From positions 124,001 through 188,000 of the forward strand of contig NZ_NSCM01000004.1 in assembly GCF_003287735.1 (NCBI RefSeq): a stretch of DNA of 64,000 nucleotides, given 5' to 3'. A model generated the notes under the pieces. That model was not told the DNA's origin and did not search any database. It was given only the letters and a program-made list of their open reading frames with translations. The stretch comes from Photorhabdus bodei. GTDB lineage: Bacteria; Pseudomonadota; Gammaproteobacteria; Enterobacterales; Enterobacteriaceae. Below, one piece after another: positions 37,238 through 46,395 of this stretch (positions are counted from its first letter, which is position 1; every line of letters begins with the position of its first letter). The position numbers and the translations under genes were made by a program.

Positions 37238-38056
37238 TGGCATTTTCTCTCAATCAAACAACAGTACTTAGCGCGTTCCGTAGCGGCAACCTGCTATCTG
37301 CCGTTAACAGTATGATATCTCCCGGATACGGTATTTATTACGCATCCGGGCAGAGAGTTGGTGATAAGCCGTTTACGCCCACCTCGTTTATTGCCGTAGA
37401 AGTTACACGAGAGGCATCAAATCACTACGGTACCGATAGAGAAAGGCGGCTATACATCATACAACAAAGTGCAGCGGCCCGGTGAAGTCCATGTGACATT
37501 TTCGTTTGAGGGATGGACCGGTTTTTCTGGTTCCGTGCCTAACTTAACAAACCTCACCCTGACGTCCCGTTCTGATGTTCTTGAAGCATTAGATAAGATG
37601 GTATCCAGTGCCGAAATTTACGACATTGAAACACCTGATACTACGTACACAAGTTATGATTTGATTAAGTACGATTTTCGAATAAGGCAGGATAACGGTG
37701 TTACCTTACTGATTGTGACCGCAGTTTTCCAGGCTGTACAAGACATTGCTGAAGTGAAAATGAGCAGCAATGTTGCTAAGTCGAATACAACAAAGAATGA
37801 GACGGCGAAAGGCCCAAGTAAAAATACCGAACAATCAACAGGCTCAACAAAACACGCCACATTATCTGATGTTAAAAAAGCCCTGACCGGATTGAAAAAA
37901 TCCGTTTCCAGTGCTGCAACGCAAGTTGCCGATAAAGTTTCATCCGGTTTCAAGCGTGCGACAGAGACGATTACCGGTCCATTAAATGATTCTGTATTGA
38001 GTGCCACCAACCATCTCAATGATGCAGTAGAAGAATTATCAAGGAAATTAACGTGA
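37237..38056 (+). pseudogene. Phage baseplate/tail protein, frameshifted
   Basis: The frame from 37237 (FSLNQTTVLSAFRSGNLLSAVNSMISPGYGIYYASGQ) stops at 37485. The family pattern continues as ITTVPIEKGGYTSYNKVQRPGEVHVTFSFEG in the frame that runs to 38056. The shift lies around 37417-37422 (GCATCAAATCAC). The C-terminal 90 residues are Ser/Thr/Lys-rich. The function is baseplate-related by position. Confidence 0.65.
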
Positions 38057-38301
38057 TTGAAATAGCGATCAGAGCAGCCAAAGCTCAGGAGTTCACTGTG
38101 ACCTTGAATGAGCAGTCATGCATGATACGTCTCAATCAACGTAGCACAGGTTTATATATGGATTTAACCGTTAATGATAAACCTATATTGCAGGGAGTTG
38201 TGTGCCTCAACTGCAATAAAATTGTCCGTTACAGTTACTTACGGTTCCAGGGTGAACTGTTTTTTGCTGATCTGGATGGTTCATCTGGGCCTTATTATTA
38301 A
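38053..38301 (+). CDS. Phage baseplate plug-like protein, probably C-terminally shortened
   Basis: 82 aa from GTG 38053, overlapping the preceding stop (GTGA). FTVTLNEQSCMIRLNQRSTGLYMDLTVNDKPILQGVVCLNCNKIVRYSYLRFQGELFFAD is the baseplate-plug family pattern. Relatives I recall continue for some 15-20 residues past this point. The stop coincides with the deletion that also removed the start of the next gene. Confidence 0.65.
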   Translation: MIEIAIRAAKAQEFTVTLNEQSCMIRLNQRSTGLYMDLTVNDKPILQGVVCLNCNKIVRYSYLRFQGELFFADLDGSSGPYY

Positions 38302-38878
38302 ATCGAACGGGAAAACCGTAGATGTAAAGCCGATGGTACATAATATGACAGGAACAGGGAGAAAAATCGAGAATGGAATAATCTATAATGTTCCAGTATT
38401 TCGCCTTCAGCGTGGTAACAGTGCTGTCATTATGAACCCGGTTGTGGGAGATATTGGACTAATCGTTATTTGTGATCATGATATTAGCAGCGTCAGAGCA
38501 ACAAAAGCACCGGCATTGCCCGGTTCAAAAAGAACACACAATTATTCAGATGCAATTTATCTGGGGGGTGTTTTAAACGCAGAGTCACAACAATATATTG
38601 AATTTGCAGATAATCAGATAAATATTGTTTCACCGAATAAAATTAATGTGGTCGCACCGACAACGGAAATTACTTCATCAAATTCAATCACAATGAACTC
38701 ACCATCTATTATATTAAATGGTGCGGTTATTCAAGGTAGTGGCGGTAACGGTGGAAATGCAACATTTGGTGGAACCGTAACAGCGAAGGGTGAAATTACA
38801 GGAAATGGGATTAAACTTTCATCACATATGCATGGTGGTGTAGAATCTGGTGGTTCAAAAACCAACAGTCCAGAGTAA
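38302..38878 (+). pseudogene. Baseplate spike (Gp138/gpV-like) lacking its N-terminus
   Basis: From about 38302 the frame encodes SNGKTVDVKPMVHNMTG, the OB-fold VPVFRLQRGNSAVIMNPVVGDIGLIVICDHDISS, and a beta-helical spike tail rich in Asn/Ser/Thr/Gly ending LSSHMHGGVESGG. The first 30 or so residues and a start codon with ribosome site are missing. The fusion point lies right at the stop of the plug gene, so a deletion joined the two. Confidence 0.65.
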
Positions 38879-38882
38879 AAAT

Positions 38883-39338
38883 ATGTGTAGAAATCTAACA
38901 TCAAATATTATTGTCGCGGGAGCTTTGTTTGCCTGCGTGTTTAGCTCCGGAGCAAAAAACAGTGACATTTCTCGGCAAGAAAAGATATCCGCTATGTGTA
39001 TGTCCCAGTCTATATTACAGCAGTATGCCGCGAATGCAGGGCTTAACTATATAGATCCGTCCACCCCCGCAGAAGAGGTCCTGTTACAAACAGGAAGCTA
39101 CTCGACTGAAAGCCCGGTATATAAAGCTCAAAAGGAAGATGCTGTAAATCAAGGAAAAAAATTGATGCTAAACGAGAAACAAGTAATGAATGTTATTCGA
39201 TATTACTATGAGAACCGTGATGAAGCAATGTTGTTGCAGGGGGAAGAGGTTTCATCCGATTTTCAGCAGCTATGTATCGTTAATCCAAAGCGTTATCTTC
39301 CTAGCTACAACATGTTAAAAGCAGCGGGAAAAATATAG
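38883..39338 (+). CDS. Secreted protein of unknown function, phage cargo
   Basis: 151 aa from ATG 38883. A signal peptide (residues 1-24, IIVAGALFACVFSSGA) precedes a mostly helical mature part with two cysteines (about C38 and C130). I do not recognise a family. It sits between baseplate genes like a phage moron gene and shares the secreted character of the next gene. Confidence 0.55.
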   Translation: MCRNLTSNIIVAGALFACVFSSGAKNSDISRQEKISAMCMSQSILQQYAANAGLNYIDPSTPAEEVLLQTGSYSTESPVYKAQKEDAVNQGKKLMLNEKQVMNVIRYYYENRDEAMLLQGEEVSSDFQQLCIVNPKRYLPSYNMLKAAGKI

Positions 39339-39654
39339 AATCGAACGGTTCAAAAACCTATAAACCCCCAATCGTGCTGGTGGATAAAGTCATCTTCGGC
39401 TTACAGTGCAATTATTGTTGCGTATTTTCATCAGACGTATGACACTCATGACAAAATGATGTCAATGTGATTCTATTTTTCTAAATCTTGCTTTTAACGT
39501 GTCGTTATTTTCTGGAATAAGGCTTACATAGGTAGCTAATTGTCATTTACTGCGTGGTTGTAAGGTTAAGAATAGTGGTTTAATATGGTACATAGTGACA
39601 CATTATGACTGTTTGTGACTCACTATAACAAACTATTTGATAAGGCAGAACGTC
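39339..39654. other. Intergenic region upstream of the cargo pair
   Basis: About 315 bp without a gene. ATAGTGA (39592-39598) and TCACTAT (39620-39626) form an inverted repeat about 30 bp before the next start codon, a possible operator for the YafO-containing pair. Confidence 0.4.
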
Positions 39655-40215
39655 ATGAATCTATCACTAAGGAGTTGTTTAGCAGTAGTTTTATTTGGAG
39701 GAGTGCTGTCGGTTCCTTCATTCTCTGCTGGTTATGTGGATTCGAGGGACGGTTGCAGTATGCTTAGCTTTAAAGTAGGTGAAACTATCTGTAGTCTGGA
39801 TGATTTGAAAGCTCAATATCAAGAAAGAAGAGAGATTGTTGATTCATTAGCTAATGAAATTAGCCAATATTATTTAAATCTCCTAAGCCTTGATGAAAGT
39901 CAAGTTCGTGGTATTATGCTTCAAAACGATATAGAAATTAATAAGGCTTGCGAAACCACAATAAGAGGGTTTGAGCAAGGACTCAAAGCTATGTTGAAGC
40001 AAGATCGACCTGATGAAGAAAAACAAGAAATGAGGATGTATCTGAGATCTATAGCAAAGGCCAGATTTGAGATAACTCGTCTTAATGATTTTTCTCGTCA
40101 ATTATTTACTTTGCCTAAGATTTATAAAAGCGATATAAATAAAGCTGCTCTATCAGAATTGGCTGCCTATACAACCAAAAAGGTTGAGTCTGGGAATTTT
40201 TCATTTACTGGGTGA
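39655..40215 (+). CDS. Secreted protein upstream of YafO-family toxin
   Basis: 186 aa from ATG 39655 (AAGG nine bases upstream); an in-frame TTG at 39637 is less likely. The signal peptide ends SFSAG (about residue 25). The mature part starts with CSMLSFKVGETICS (two close cysteines) and is then helical and charged. No family recognised. Its stop is 3 bp before the toxin gene, so they are co-transcribed, in the place where an antitoxin would be expected. Confidence 0.55.
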   Translation: MNLSLRSCLAVVLFGGVLSVPSFSAGYVDSRDGCSMLSFKVGETICSLDDLKAQYQERREIVDSLANEISQYYLNLLSLDESQVRGIMLQNDIEINKACETTIRGFEQGLKAMLKQDRPDEEKQEMRMYLRSIAKARFEITRLNDFSRQLFTLPKIYKSDINKAALSELAAYTTKKVESGNFSFTG

Positions 40216-40218
40216 TAA

Positions 40219-40656
40219 ATGGAACAAGTGGATGTATCAATAAATGAGTATACAAGGAAAGATTTTTTTGATGACGTCTTCCTAAAACATCCAGATCTTG
40301 AACAGGCTATTTTGCAAGATTTTAAACACTATAAAGAAACCGGAGAAGTCCCTGATTATTTTGGTAGGGATGTTGCTTACACTCAGCCAGAAGCAGCATA
40401 TAAATCATGTATGATGCATATTCATCTTTGTTTTCCGCCTGATTCATTCCCTACAAATAGGGTTCAGTATTATAGAACGTGTAAATCAAATAGCCCAGAA
40501 AATGATGCTTGTCTAGTATATGTTCAAGGTCTCTTGGAAGAAAACAAATATTCCTTATTGGCGATAATGCATCCTGATGCTCATGGAAAAGCTAGAAATC
40601 CCAAGATAATGAGTTATCTGGCAAGAATAGCTCAGAATTTCAGAGATAATAACTAA
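40219..40656 (+). CDS. YafO-family ribosome-dependent mRNA interferase toxin
   Basis: 145 aa. AILQDFKHYKETGEVPDYFGRDVAY, then MHIHLCFP, YYRTCKSNSPENDACLVYVQG and ALLEENKYSLLAIMHPDAHGKARNP-like sequence align along the length of YafO (132 aa in E. coli). YafO cleaves mRNA on the ribosome and is normally paired with YafN. No YafN-like gene is adjacent; the upstream partner is a secreted protein instead. A terminator follows immediately. Confidence 0.78.
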   Translation: MEQVDVSINEYTRKDFFDDVFLKHPDLEQAILQDFKHYKETGEVPDYFGRDVAYTQPEAAYKSCMMHIHLCFPPDSFPTNRVQYYRTCKSNSPENDACLVYVQGLLEENKYSLLAIMHPDAHGKARNPKIMSYLARIAQNFRDNN

Positions 40657-40679
40657 ACCCCGTCCAGTACGGGTTTTTT
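40655..40679 (+). terminator. Rho-independent terminator
   Basis: CCCGT / ACGGG stem with a short loop, flanked by AAA and TTTTTT. It overlaps the end of the toxin gene and isolates the cargo unit from the downstream baseplate genes. Confidence 0.82.
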
Positions 40680-40728
40680 CATATCTGGCGGCTTAATTGC
40701 GGTTTTTTTATTTCTATAGGGTTCGAAA

Positions 40729-41085
40729 ATGCAAACTCGTTCATTTCTTCTTGATACCGAGTCATGGGATTTAACTCTCAATGACTCCGGAAATATCGCC
40801 ATTTCTGATAATCCCTATTCTGTAGCGCAGGATGTCGCTTGTGCCTGTAGTACATATCTGGGTGAGTGTTGGTATGACACAACATTGGGTGTTCCTTATT
40901 ACCAGCGAATTTTGGGACATTGGCCGGGAACTCAACTAATCAACAGCAAAATGCAACAAGAAGCAGTGAAGTTACCTTATGTTCAATCTGCCATTTGTAA
41001 AGTTATAAACGGGAACGAAAGAACTATTGCGGGCACGATGACAATAACGGACATGAATAATCAATCAACGGTGGTAAATTTCTGA
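40729..41085 (+). CDS. Phage baseplate wedge protein (gp25/GPW-like)
   Basis: 118 aa. SGNIAISDNPYSVAQDVACACSTYLGECWYDTTLGVPYYQRILG and a beta-rich C-terminus fit small wedge proteins that precede baseplate J. It overlaps the next gene by one base. Confidence 0.68.
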   Translation: MQTRSFLLDTESWDLTLNDSGNIAISDNPYSVAQDVACACSTYLGECWYDTTLGVPYYQRILGHWPGTQLINSKMQQEAVKLPYVQSAICKVINGNERTIAGTMTITDMNNQSTVVNF

Positions 41086-42326
41086 TGACTAACTCTGTAG
41101 TACTGACAACAAGTGTTCCAAGTGTAACCTTTACAAAGACGGGTCTAACTGTGCCCGACGAGGTTGATATTTTAAATGGGCGGCTAAATGATTTGGCTAC
41201 AGCAATGGGTGGTGCAATGAGTACGAGCTTAACAACACCGCAAGGTCAAATAGCCATGAGTGATGCGGCTATCATTGCTGACAAGAACGATCAGTTACTT
41301 GCTATCGTCAATCAAATTAATCCGGATTATGCAACCGGACGTTTTCAAGATGCTATCGGACGAATTTATTTTTTAGATCGAATTCCAGCATCGGGAACAA
41401 CGGTAACAGCAACATGCACTGGGTTAGTTAATACAGTTATTCCAATTGGTAGTATTGCTCAAGATAAAAAAAGGTATCTTTATCATTCAATAACAGAGGT
41501 TAAGATCCCTGACAGCGGCTCTGTTGATGTTGTTTTCCAAAACTCAACAACAGGGCCGTTAGCATGCCAAATTGATGACTTGAACACGATTTATAGCTCG
41601 ATGCCCGGTTGGTCTGGTATCAGTAATGCGAGTGCTGGTGTACCTGGTACAGATGAGGAAACCCGCGCTAATTTTGAGTATCGTCGTAAACAATCTGTTG
41701 CTAAAAATGCGACAAACTCATTACATGCTATTTATGCAGCAGTATTAGAAGTAAATGGGGTAGCAGATGCATACGTTATTTCAAATGATACTTCGGTAGT
41801 AAAAACAGTCGGGGTATCAAAATACAGAATAGCATCGAACTCTATTTATATTGCTGTATATGGGGGAAAGACTGAGGATGTCGCTAGAGCAATCTGGAAG
41901 AAAAAGCCGCCAGGTATTCCTACGAATGGAAATACAATTCACACAATTGTTGATGATGAAAATTATGTTCAGCCGTACCCTGAGTATGAAATTAAATATG
42001 TGATACCAACGTCCATTCGTGTTTATGCCAACGTCTCACTTGCTGATAGTGATTACCTTCCTGCTGATATTGAAACACAAGTTAAGTCGGCTATAGCACA
42101 AGCGTTTAACGGTGAAGACGGTGGAACGCGAGCAAGAATAGCATCTACATTATTTGCTGGTAGATATTATTCAGGTGTTTATAACATAGATACATCGAGT
42201 GTTGATATTTACAATATTACGCTTAGTCGTGACGGTACTACTTATTTAACATCAATTAGTTTTGGTATTGATGAAATTCCAACGCTTGACGTTGATAATA
42301 TATCTGTGAAATTAGTAGGTTCATAA
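41085..42326 (+). CDS. Baseplate J-like protein
   Basis: 413 aa. GLTVPDEVDILNGRLNDL..AMGG and LTTPQGQIAMSDAAIIADKNDQLLAIVNQINPDYATGRFQDAIGRIYFL are the Baseplate_J hallmarks, followed by AGVPGTDEETRANFEYRRKQSV. It forms the baseplate wedge of contractile tails. Intact. Confidence 0.83.
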   Translation: MTNSVVLTTSVPSVTFTKTGLTVPDEVDILNGRLNDLATAMGGAMSTSLTTPQGQIAMSDAAIIADKNDQLLAIVNQINPDYATGRFQDAIGRIYFLDRIPASGTTVTATCTGLVNTVIPIGSIAQDKKRYLYHSITEVKIPDSGSVDVVFQNSTTGPLACQIDDLNTIYSSMPGWSGISNASAGVPGTDEETRANFEYRRKQSVAKNATNSLHAIYAAVLEVNGVADAYVISNDTSVVKTVGVSKYRIASNSIYIAVYGGKTEDVARAIWKKKPPGIPTNGNTIHTIVDDENYVQPYPEYEIKYVIPTSIRVYANVSLADSDYLPADIETQVKSAIAQAFNGEDGGTRARIASTLFAGRYYSGVYNIDTSSVDIYNITLSRDGTTYLTSISFGIDEIPTLDVDNISVKLVGS

Positions 42327-42932
42327 ATGGAAAATATGGGAGCAACTATTCTTGCTCAGTATGCCGCTAGTCCAAAACTCAACTCACTTATTCGAAGTTT
42401 CAATGCCGCTGTTTCCTCCGCTGAATTTATTAATACATTTTACGACCTGATTTGGAATATTGACACAGCAAACACTTACGGGCTGGATGTGTGGGGAAAA
42501 ATAGTGAATGTCAGCAGGCGGCTGACTGTTAATGAAAATGCAAAATATCTGGGTTTTGGTGAAGCTTTGCTGAGTGTTCCAACAACAACAGATCCAAACT
42601 CATTTAACCAAGCACCATTTTACGCTGGAGAATCGAAAACAAAAACTATTGAACTGTCAGATCAGATGTACCGAAAGCTGATTATGATGAAAGCCATGTC
42701 AAATATATCTGACTGCACTATACCAAACATCAACAGAATGCTTGTTTATATGTTTAGCAATAGCGGACGTGCATATGTCACTGATGATGGAAATATGAAG
42801 ATGAGTTATGTATTTGAATTTCAGCTATCAACAGCAGAATTAGCAATTGTTCAAACATCGGGAGCACTGCCTTACCCGGTTGGTGTCAGTGTCGCAATCG
42901 TTCAAAGGATACCAACAAATGAAATCAACTGA
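42327..42932 (+). CDS. DUF2612 baseplate protein
   Basis: 201 aa, starting right after the J gene. IWNIDTANTYGLDVWGKIVNVSR and YRKLIMMKAMSNISDCTIPNINRML are characteristic of DUF2612 proteins (gpI equivalents) in related phages. It overlaps the fibre start by 14 bp. Confidence 0.72.
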   Translation: MENMGATILAQYAASPKLNSLIRSFNAAVSSAEFINTFYDLIWNIDTANTYGLDVWGKIVNVSRRLTVNENAKYLGFGEALLSVPTTTDPNSFNQAPFYAGESKTKTIELSDQMYRKLIMMKAMSNISDCTIPNINRMLVYMFSNSGRAYVTDDGNMKMSYVFEFQLSTAELAIVQTSGALPYPVGVSVAIVQRIPTNEIN

Positions 42933-44262
42933 AAAACCTAATCTTATTGTTGTTCCGTTTGCGAGCGCCGGAGACTATAACGAGATTGCAACAAAATCAA
43001 CTGAAAGCAGCTTGGCAAAAGGCGTAGCTACGTATCTGAGCGGTTTTCCCCCGTTAACGATGACAGCAATATCTGCTGGTGGAATTCCTCCATCTGGCAA
43101 GGATATGAACGGGATATTGAATGATATTACTACCGCAATACGTTATTCAATGTCTGGTGGCTTGTATTCGTATAATGCTGACTTTAGTGCTGCCATTGAT
43201 GGTTATCCTAAAGGGGCCATTGTTGCCAGTTTTGATGGAAGTAAAATTTGGTGGAATGGGGTAGAAGATAACAATACAGATCCGGATAGTACATCAGTTT
43301 CCGGTTGGAAAAATCTATTAGCAGATCCTAATGGGTTATTTCTACAGAAAGCTAATAACTTATCTGATATTAATAACAAAGCGACAGCGCGTAATAATTT
43401 GGGACTGGGAGAGATTGCAACTCAAGATTTTATTCTTGACGCCACACTCACAGAAAAAGGCATCACCCAACTTACAGACAAGACAGGTAACAGTAATACC
43501 CTTGCAGCAACTCAGAAACTTGTTTCTGATGTGAATGATAGTGCTAATAATAAGCTCGCTAAAAATCAAAATGGCGCTGACATCTTCAATAAAACTGAAT
43601 TTGTAAAAAATATCGGTTTATCGGAAACGGTGGAGTTGGCTAAAGGGGCGGTGCCGAATAGCCGGAAAATTAACGGGAAGCTGTTGGCCGGGGATATTAG
43701 TTTGAATGCTGGGGATGTGGGAAGTTATGCTAAATCTGAGAGCGATAATACTTTCTTGCGCATTTCTAGCGATAAAACCGCAACAATTGGCAGTTTACTG
43801 ATTGATAGTAAAACTCCATTTCCTGAATTACGTTTTAAGTCGAAAGATGGGTATGTATTGGGGATTAATGGTTCAGAAGGGAAATTGTTACATATCTATT
43901 CTAATGATCCCAGGAATCAGCGGCGTTACAATATATTAACGCCTGAGAGAAGTGGTACTCTTGCATTACAAAATACAGCTATAAAATCCGAAAATGGTTG
44001 GTGGCAATGTGGAGATACCGGGATTATTATTCAATGGGTTAAGGTTGCATCAGATCAGCAATCATGGATAAAAGTAAATTATCCAATTTATTTTAAAAAT
44101 AAGTTTTTTGGTTATATTGCAAGCATGTCGAGTATCAATACATCAACTGGTCACACATTAGTACGTAATGCAACACTATCGACATTTGAATATCAAGCAG
44201 GTACTCCCAACAATAATGAGAACCCAAGCAAAGTTGTACATATATTATTTTGGGGGGTATAA
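42919..44262 (+). CDS. Tail fibre protein
   Basis: 447 aa from ATG 42919. The N-terminal part has GKDMNGILNDITTAIRYSMSGGLY, a common fibre attachment region. Collagen-like joint repeats follow, KANNLSDINNKATARNNLGLGEIATQDF and EKGITQLTDKTGNSNTLAATQKLV. A variable receptor-binding tip (about 330-447) ends IPILFWGV-like with VHILFWGV. It determines host adsorption. Confidence 0.8.
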   Translation: MKSTEKPNLIVVPFASAGDYNEIATKSTESSLAKGVATYLSGFPPLTMTAISAGGIPPSGKDMNGILNDITTAIRYSMSGGLYSYNADFSAAIDGYPKGAIVASFDGSKIWWNGVEDNNTDPDSTSVSGWKNLLADPNGLFLQKANNLSDINNKATARNNLGLGEIATQDFILDATLTEKGITQLTDKTGNSNTLAATQKLVSDVNDSANNKLAKNQNGADIFNKTEFVKNIGLSETVELAKGAVPNSRKINGKLLAGDISLNAGDVGSYAKSESDNTFLRISSDKTATIGSLLIDSKTPFPELRFKSKDGYVLGINGSEGKLLHIYSNDPRNQRRYNILTPERSGTLALQNTAIKSENGWWQCGDTGIIIQWVKVASDQQSWIKVNYPIYFKNKFFGYIASMSSINTSTGHTLVRNATLSTFEYQAGTPNNNENPSKVVHILFWGV

Positions 44263-44709
44263 ATGGTCTATTTTTCCAGAAAAGAATGTGCTTTTTATAA
44301 TGAAGCTCATGAAGAGTGTGTTGAAATAACAGTAGAAAAACACAGTGAATTGCTTGACGGTCAATCACGCGGCTTTGCTATCGTCAGTGATAAAGAGGGT
44401 TATCCAATTCTTACAAAACAAGCACCGTCTGTTTATCACAAATGGGATAGTGAAAAGTGGATAATATCAGAAAGTGATAAAATAAAGCTTAGATGGGAAC
44501 AGCAGCAACAAGCAGAACATAAGAAACAGCAACTTATGTTCACTGTAAGTAAACAGATCGCTCCGTTACAAGATGCTGTAGATTTGGGGATGTCGAGTGA
44601 TGAGGAAAAATCGCTGTTAACAGAGTTAAAAAAATATAGAGTATTATTGAACCGAATTGATGTTAATTCAGCGTCAGATATTAACTGGCCCGAAAAACCT
44701 TTAGAATAA
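44263..44709 (+). CDS. Tail fibre assembly chaperone
   Basis: 148 aa, directly after the fibre gene. The start EECVEITVEKHSELLDGQSRGFAIVSDKEGYPIL and a C-terminal helical pair ending in INWPEKP are standard for tail fibre assembly (Tfa) proteins, which help fibre trimers fold. Confidence 0.82.
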   Translation: MVYFSRKECAFYNEAHEECVEITVEKHSELLDGQSRGFAIVSDKEGYPILTKQAPSVYHKWDSEKWIISESDKIKLRWEQQQQAEHKKQQLMFTVSKQIAPLQDAVDLGMSSDEEKSLLTELKKYRVLLNRIDVNSASDINWPEKPLE

Positions 44710-44800
44710 CGGAATCAGGGCCAATTGAACCGACCCCCAATAGTTAGATAAGTCTAATCAAATATGGCTTTTCTGTACTACTCTGACTGAATCGTCCTCA

Positions 44801-44826
44801 AAATGTTGGATAACTATCCAACATTT
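44801..44826. repeat. 12-bp perfect inverted repeat at the end of the tail module
   Basis: AAATGTTGGATA and TATCCAACATTT, separated by 2 bp. It lies between the fibre chaperone gene and the convergent SymE-like gene. It may be a terminator for either gene or the end of an unrecognised element. Confidence 0.5.
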
Positions 44827-44856
44827 AAAGGTGTAGTCCATTTATGCTTTAGTCTA

Positions 44857-45141
44857 TTAGATAATCATCAACCCACCAGGATAATACTTAATCCAATCAA
44901 TAGCAGCACTGGGGTTAAATGGCTCAATACTCAGTCCTTCTAGGCATTGCCAGAGTTCCTGAGTGTTCTGGGCGGTAATAACAATACAGTCCGGCATCAC
45001 CCGGATTTTTAGTGGCATTTCGAAGGTAAATCCCGCCTCCTGTAACCATTTTCTTTTTAAAGAAATGCCGTTTTTAGCTACCTTGCCAAAACGTTCAACT
45101 TGGGAAATTCTGCGAATTGTTTTATTATCGCGTTTAGCCAT
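44857..45141 (-). CDS. SymE-like toxin
   Basis: 94 aa. EAGFTFEMPLKIRVMPDCIVITAQ is the SymE signature, an AbrB/swapped-hairpin domain. E. coli SymE is an SOS-induced toxin that condenses nucleoids and is restrained by the antisense RNA SymR. It has a good AAGGTAG ribosome site. A cis-antisense RNA is expected over its 5' end but cannot be proven by eye. I see no clear LexA box upstream. Confidence 0.75.
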   Translation of the reverse strand: MAKRDNKTIRRISQVERFGKVAKNGISLKRKWLQEAGFTFEMPLKIRVMPDCIVITAQNTQELWQCLEGLSIEPFNPSAAIDWIKYYPGGLMII

Positions 45142-45283
45142 AATTAACTACCTTATATAGTTAGTTGTGGTAAGCAGGGTTATCGGGTGCCCGCCCGGTA
45201 GCTCTGCGTCAGTGAAAATAGTCTCTCAATGTTGAATTATGAACTATAGGTCACCTTTCTGCAATAAAAATGTGACCTATAGT

Positions 45284-45469
45284 TTACCTGGGCTTTTCGT
45301 TTTCAGGCAGTCCATTGAGGGCGTCATTCCAGTGTTGATCCCGTTCTATATTATTCACTATTTTGCTGATCCATGTTTCTGATTTGCCCCACCGTACAGC
45401 CAGTTCGCGGCGCGTCCAGCCTTTTCGTTTCATTTCAGACTTAAACAATTCTGGCGGTATACGTTTCAA
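45284..45469 (-). CDS. Small HTH DNA-binding protein
   Basis: 61 aa. FKSEMKRKGWTRRELAVRWGKSETWISKIVNN is a compact helix-turn-helix of the XRE type. It is likely a phage- or island-encoded regulator. It is separated from SymE by 142 bp and reads in the same direction. Confidence 0.65.
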   Translation of the reverse strand: MKRIPPELFKSEMKRKGWTRRELAVRWGKSETWISKIVNNIERDQHWNDALNGLPENEKPR

Positions 45470-45981
45470 AATTACTCCACAAATATAAACTGCTTATCGA
45501 CACATCATAGTATAGCCATTTCGCCGGTAGGGTGACATTGGTAAATAAAATGACCGCTTAAGTGACATGAACTAGACTCCATGAACATAGGATATGCCAT
45601 ACCAGAAATACCTATCACTAAGGTGACTGTTATATGAAGTTGGGTCACATGCATGCGTCAAAAACTGACGGTATCAGGTGCTGGATTTATGAATAATACC
45701 CAATGAAGCAGAGATCTGGTGAGGCATTTTATTTTGCACTATGCATTATAATAGAGGTGTTAGTTCTATTTTAATGAGTATGGTATTAACACCTGACAGT
45801 GAGGAATTGGTTGCTATGCTACAGACATAAAAAAACCAACCTAATTGCGGTTGGTTTTTCCAAAAGCTCCGCGGCTCCTTTGCGTATCCTTTTGTGTCCC
45901 TTCATTGTCTGGTCAGTGTCCAATCAACTTTGCTAACTCACTGTTTTTAAAGCTGTTGTCCTGTCACTGTCCTTACTAAAT
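45470..45981. other. Right border of the island, no gene
   Basis: About 510 bp between the HTH gene and tmRNA. It contains a terminator at 45829-45859 but no integrase. This is where the attachment junction of an ssrA-integrated element would lie. Confidence 0.45.
45829..45859 (+). terminator. Rho-independent terminator, bidirectional
   Basis: AAAAAACCAAC pairs with GTTGGTTTTTC across an 8-9 nt loop. No intact gene lies just upstream on the plus strand, so it is probably left over from a lost gene. Confidence 0.75.
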
Positions 45982-46345
45982 TGGTGGAGCTGGCGGGAGT
46001 TGAACCCGCGTCCGAAATTCCTACATCCTTGGTACTACATGCTTAGTCTAATCTTTACATTCGCTTGCCAGCTGCGGATAGACACGCCACTAACAAACTA
46101 GCCTGATTAAATTTAACGCTTCAACCCCAGGCAAGGCATCCACGCGATCTCTTTTGGGTTTGACCTCTCTTGATCCCCGTCCTAAGAGCGGAGGCTAGGG
46201 AGAGAGGGCTCTGCGCAGGTTATTAAGCTGCTAGTGCGTATTTTTCGTCGTTTGCGACTATTTTTTTGCGGCTTTTTACGAGGCCAACCGCCCCTCGGCA
46301 TGCACCTTGGGTTTCGCGAATCCCGTCGAATCCAGAATCAGCCCC
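45982..46345 (-). ncRNA. ssrA: tmRNA (SsrA)
   Basis: 364 nt. The 5' end GGGGCTGATTCTGGATTCGA and the 3' end GGCGGGTTCAACTCCCGCC...CCACCA form the alanyl tRNA-like domain. The resume codon and tag ORF at 46223-46255 encode ANDEKYALAA followed by TAA. It rescues stalled ribosomes with SmpB, whose gene lies just upstream in the same direction. Its 3' end faces the prophage island, as expected for an integration target. Confidence 0.97.
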
Positions 46346-46395
46346 AAGTGTCTTAAACGCAAGTATATCAGAATACTAAACCATAATGCCAGAAT

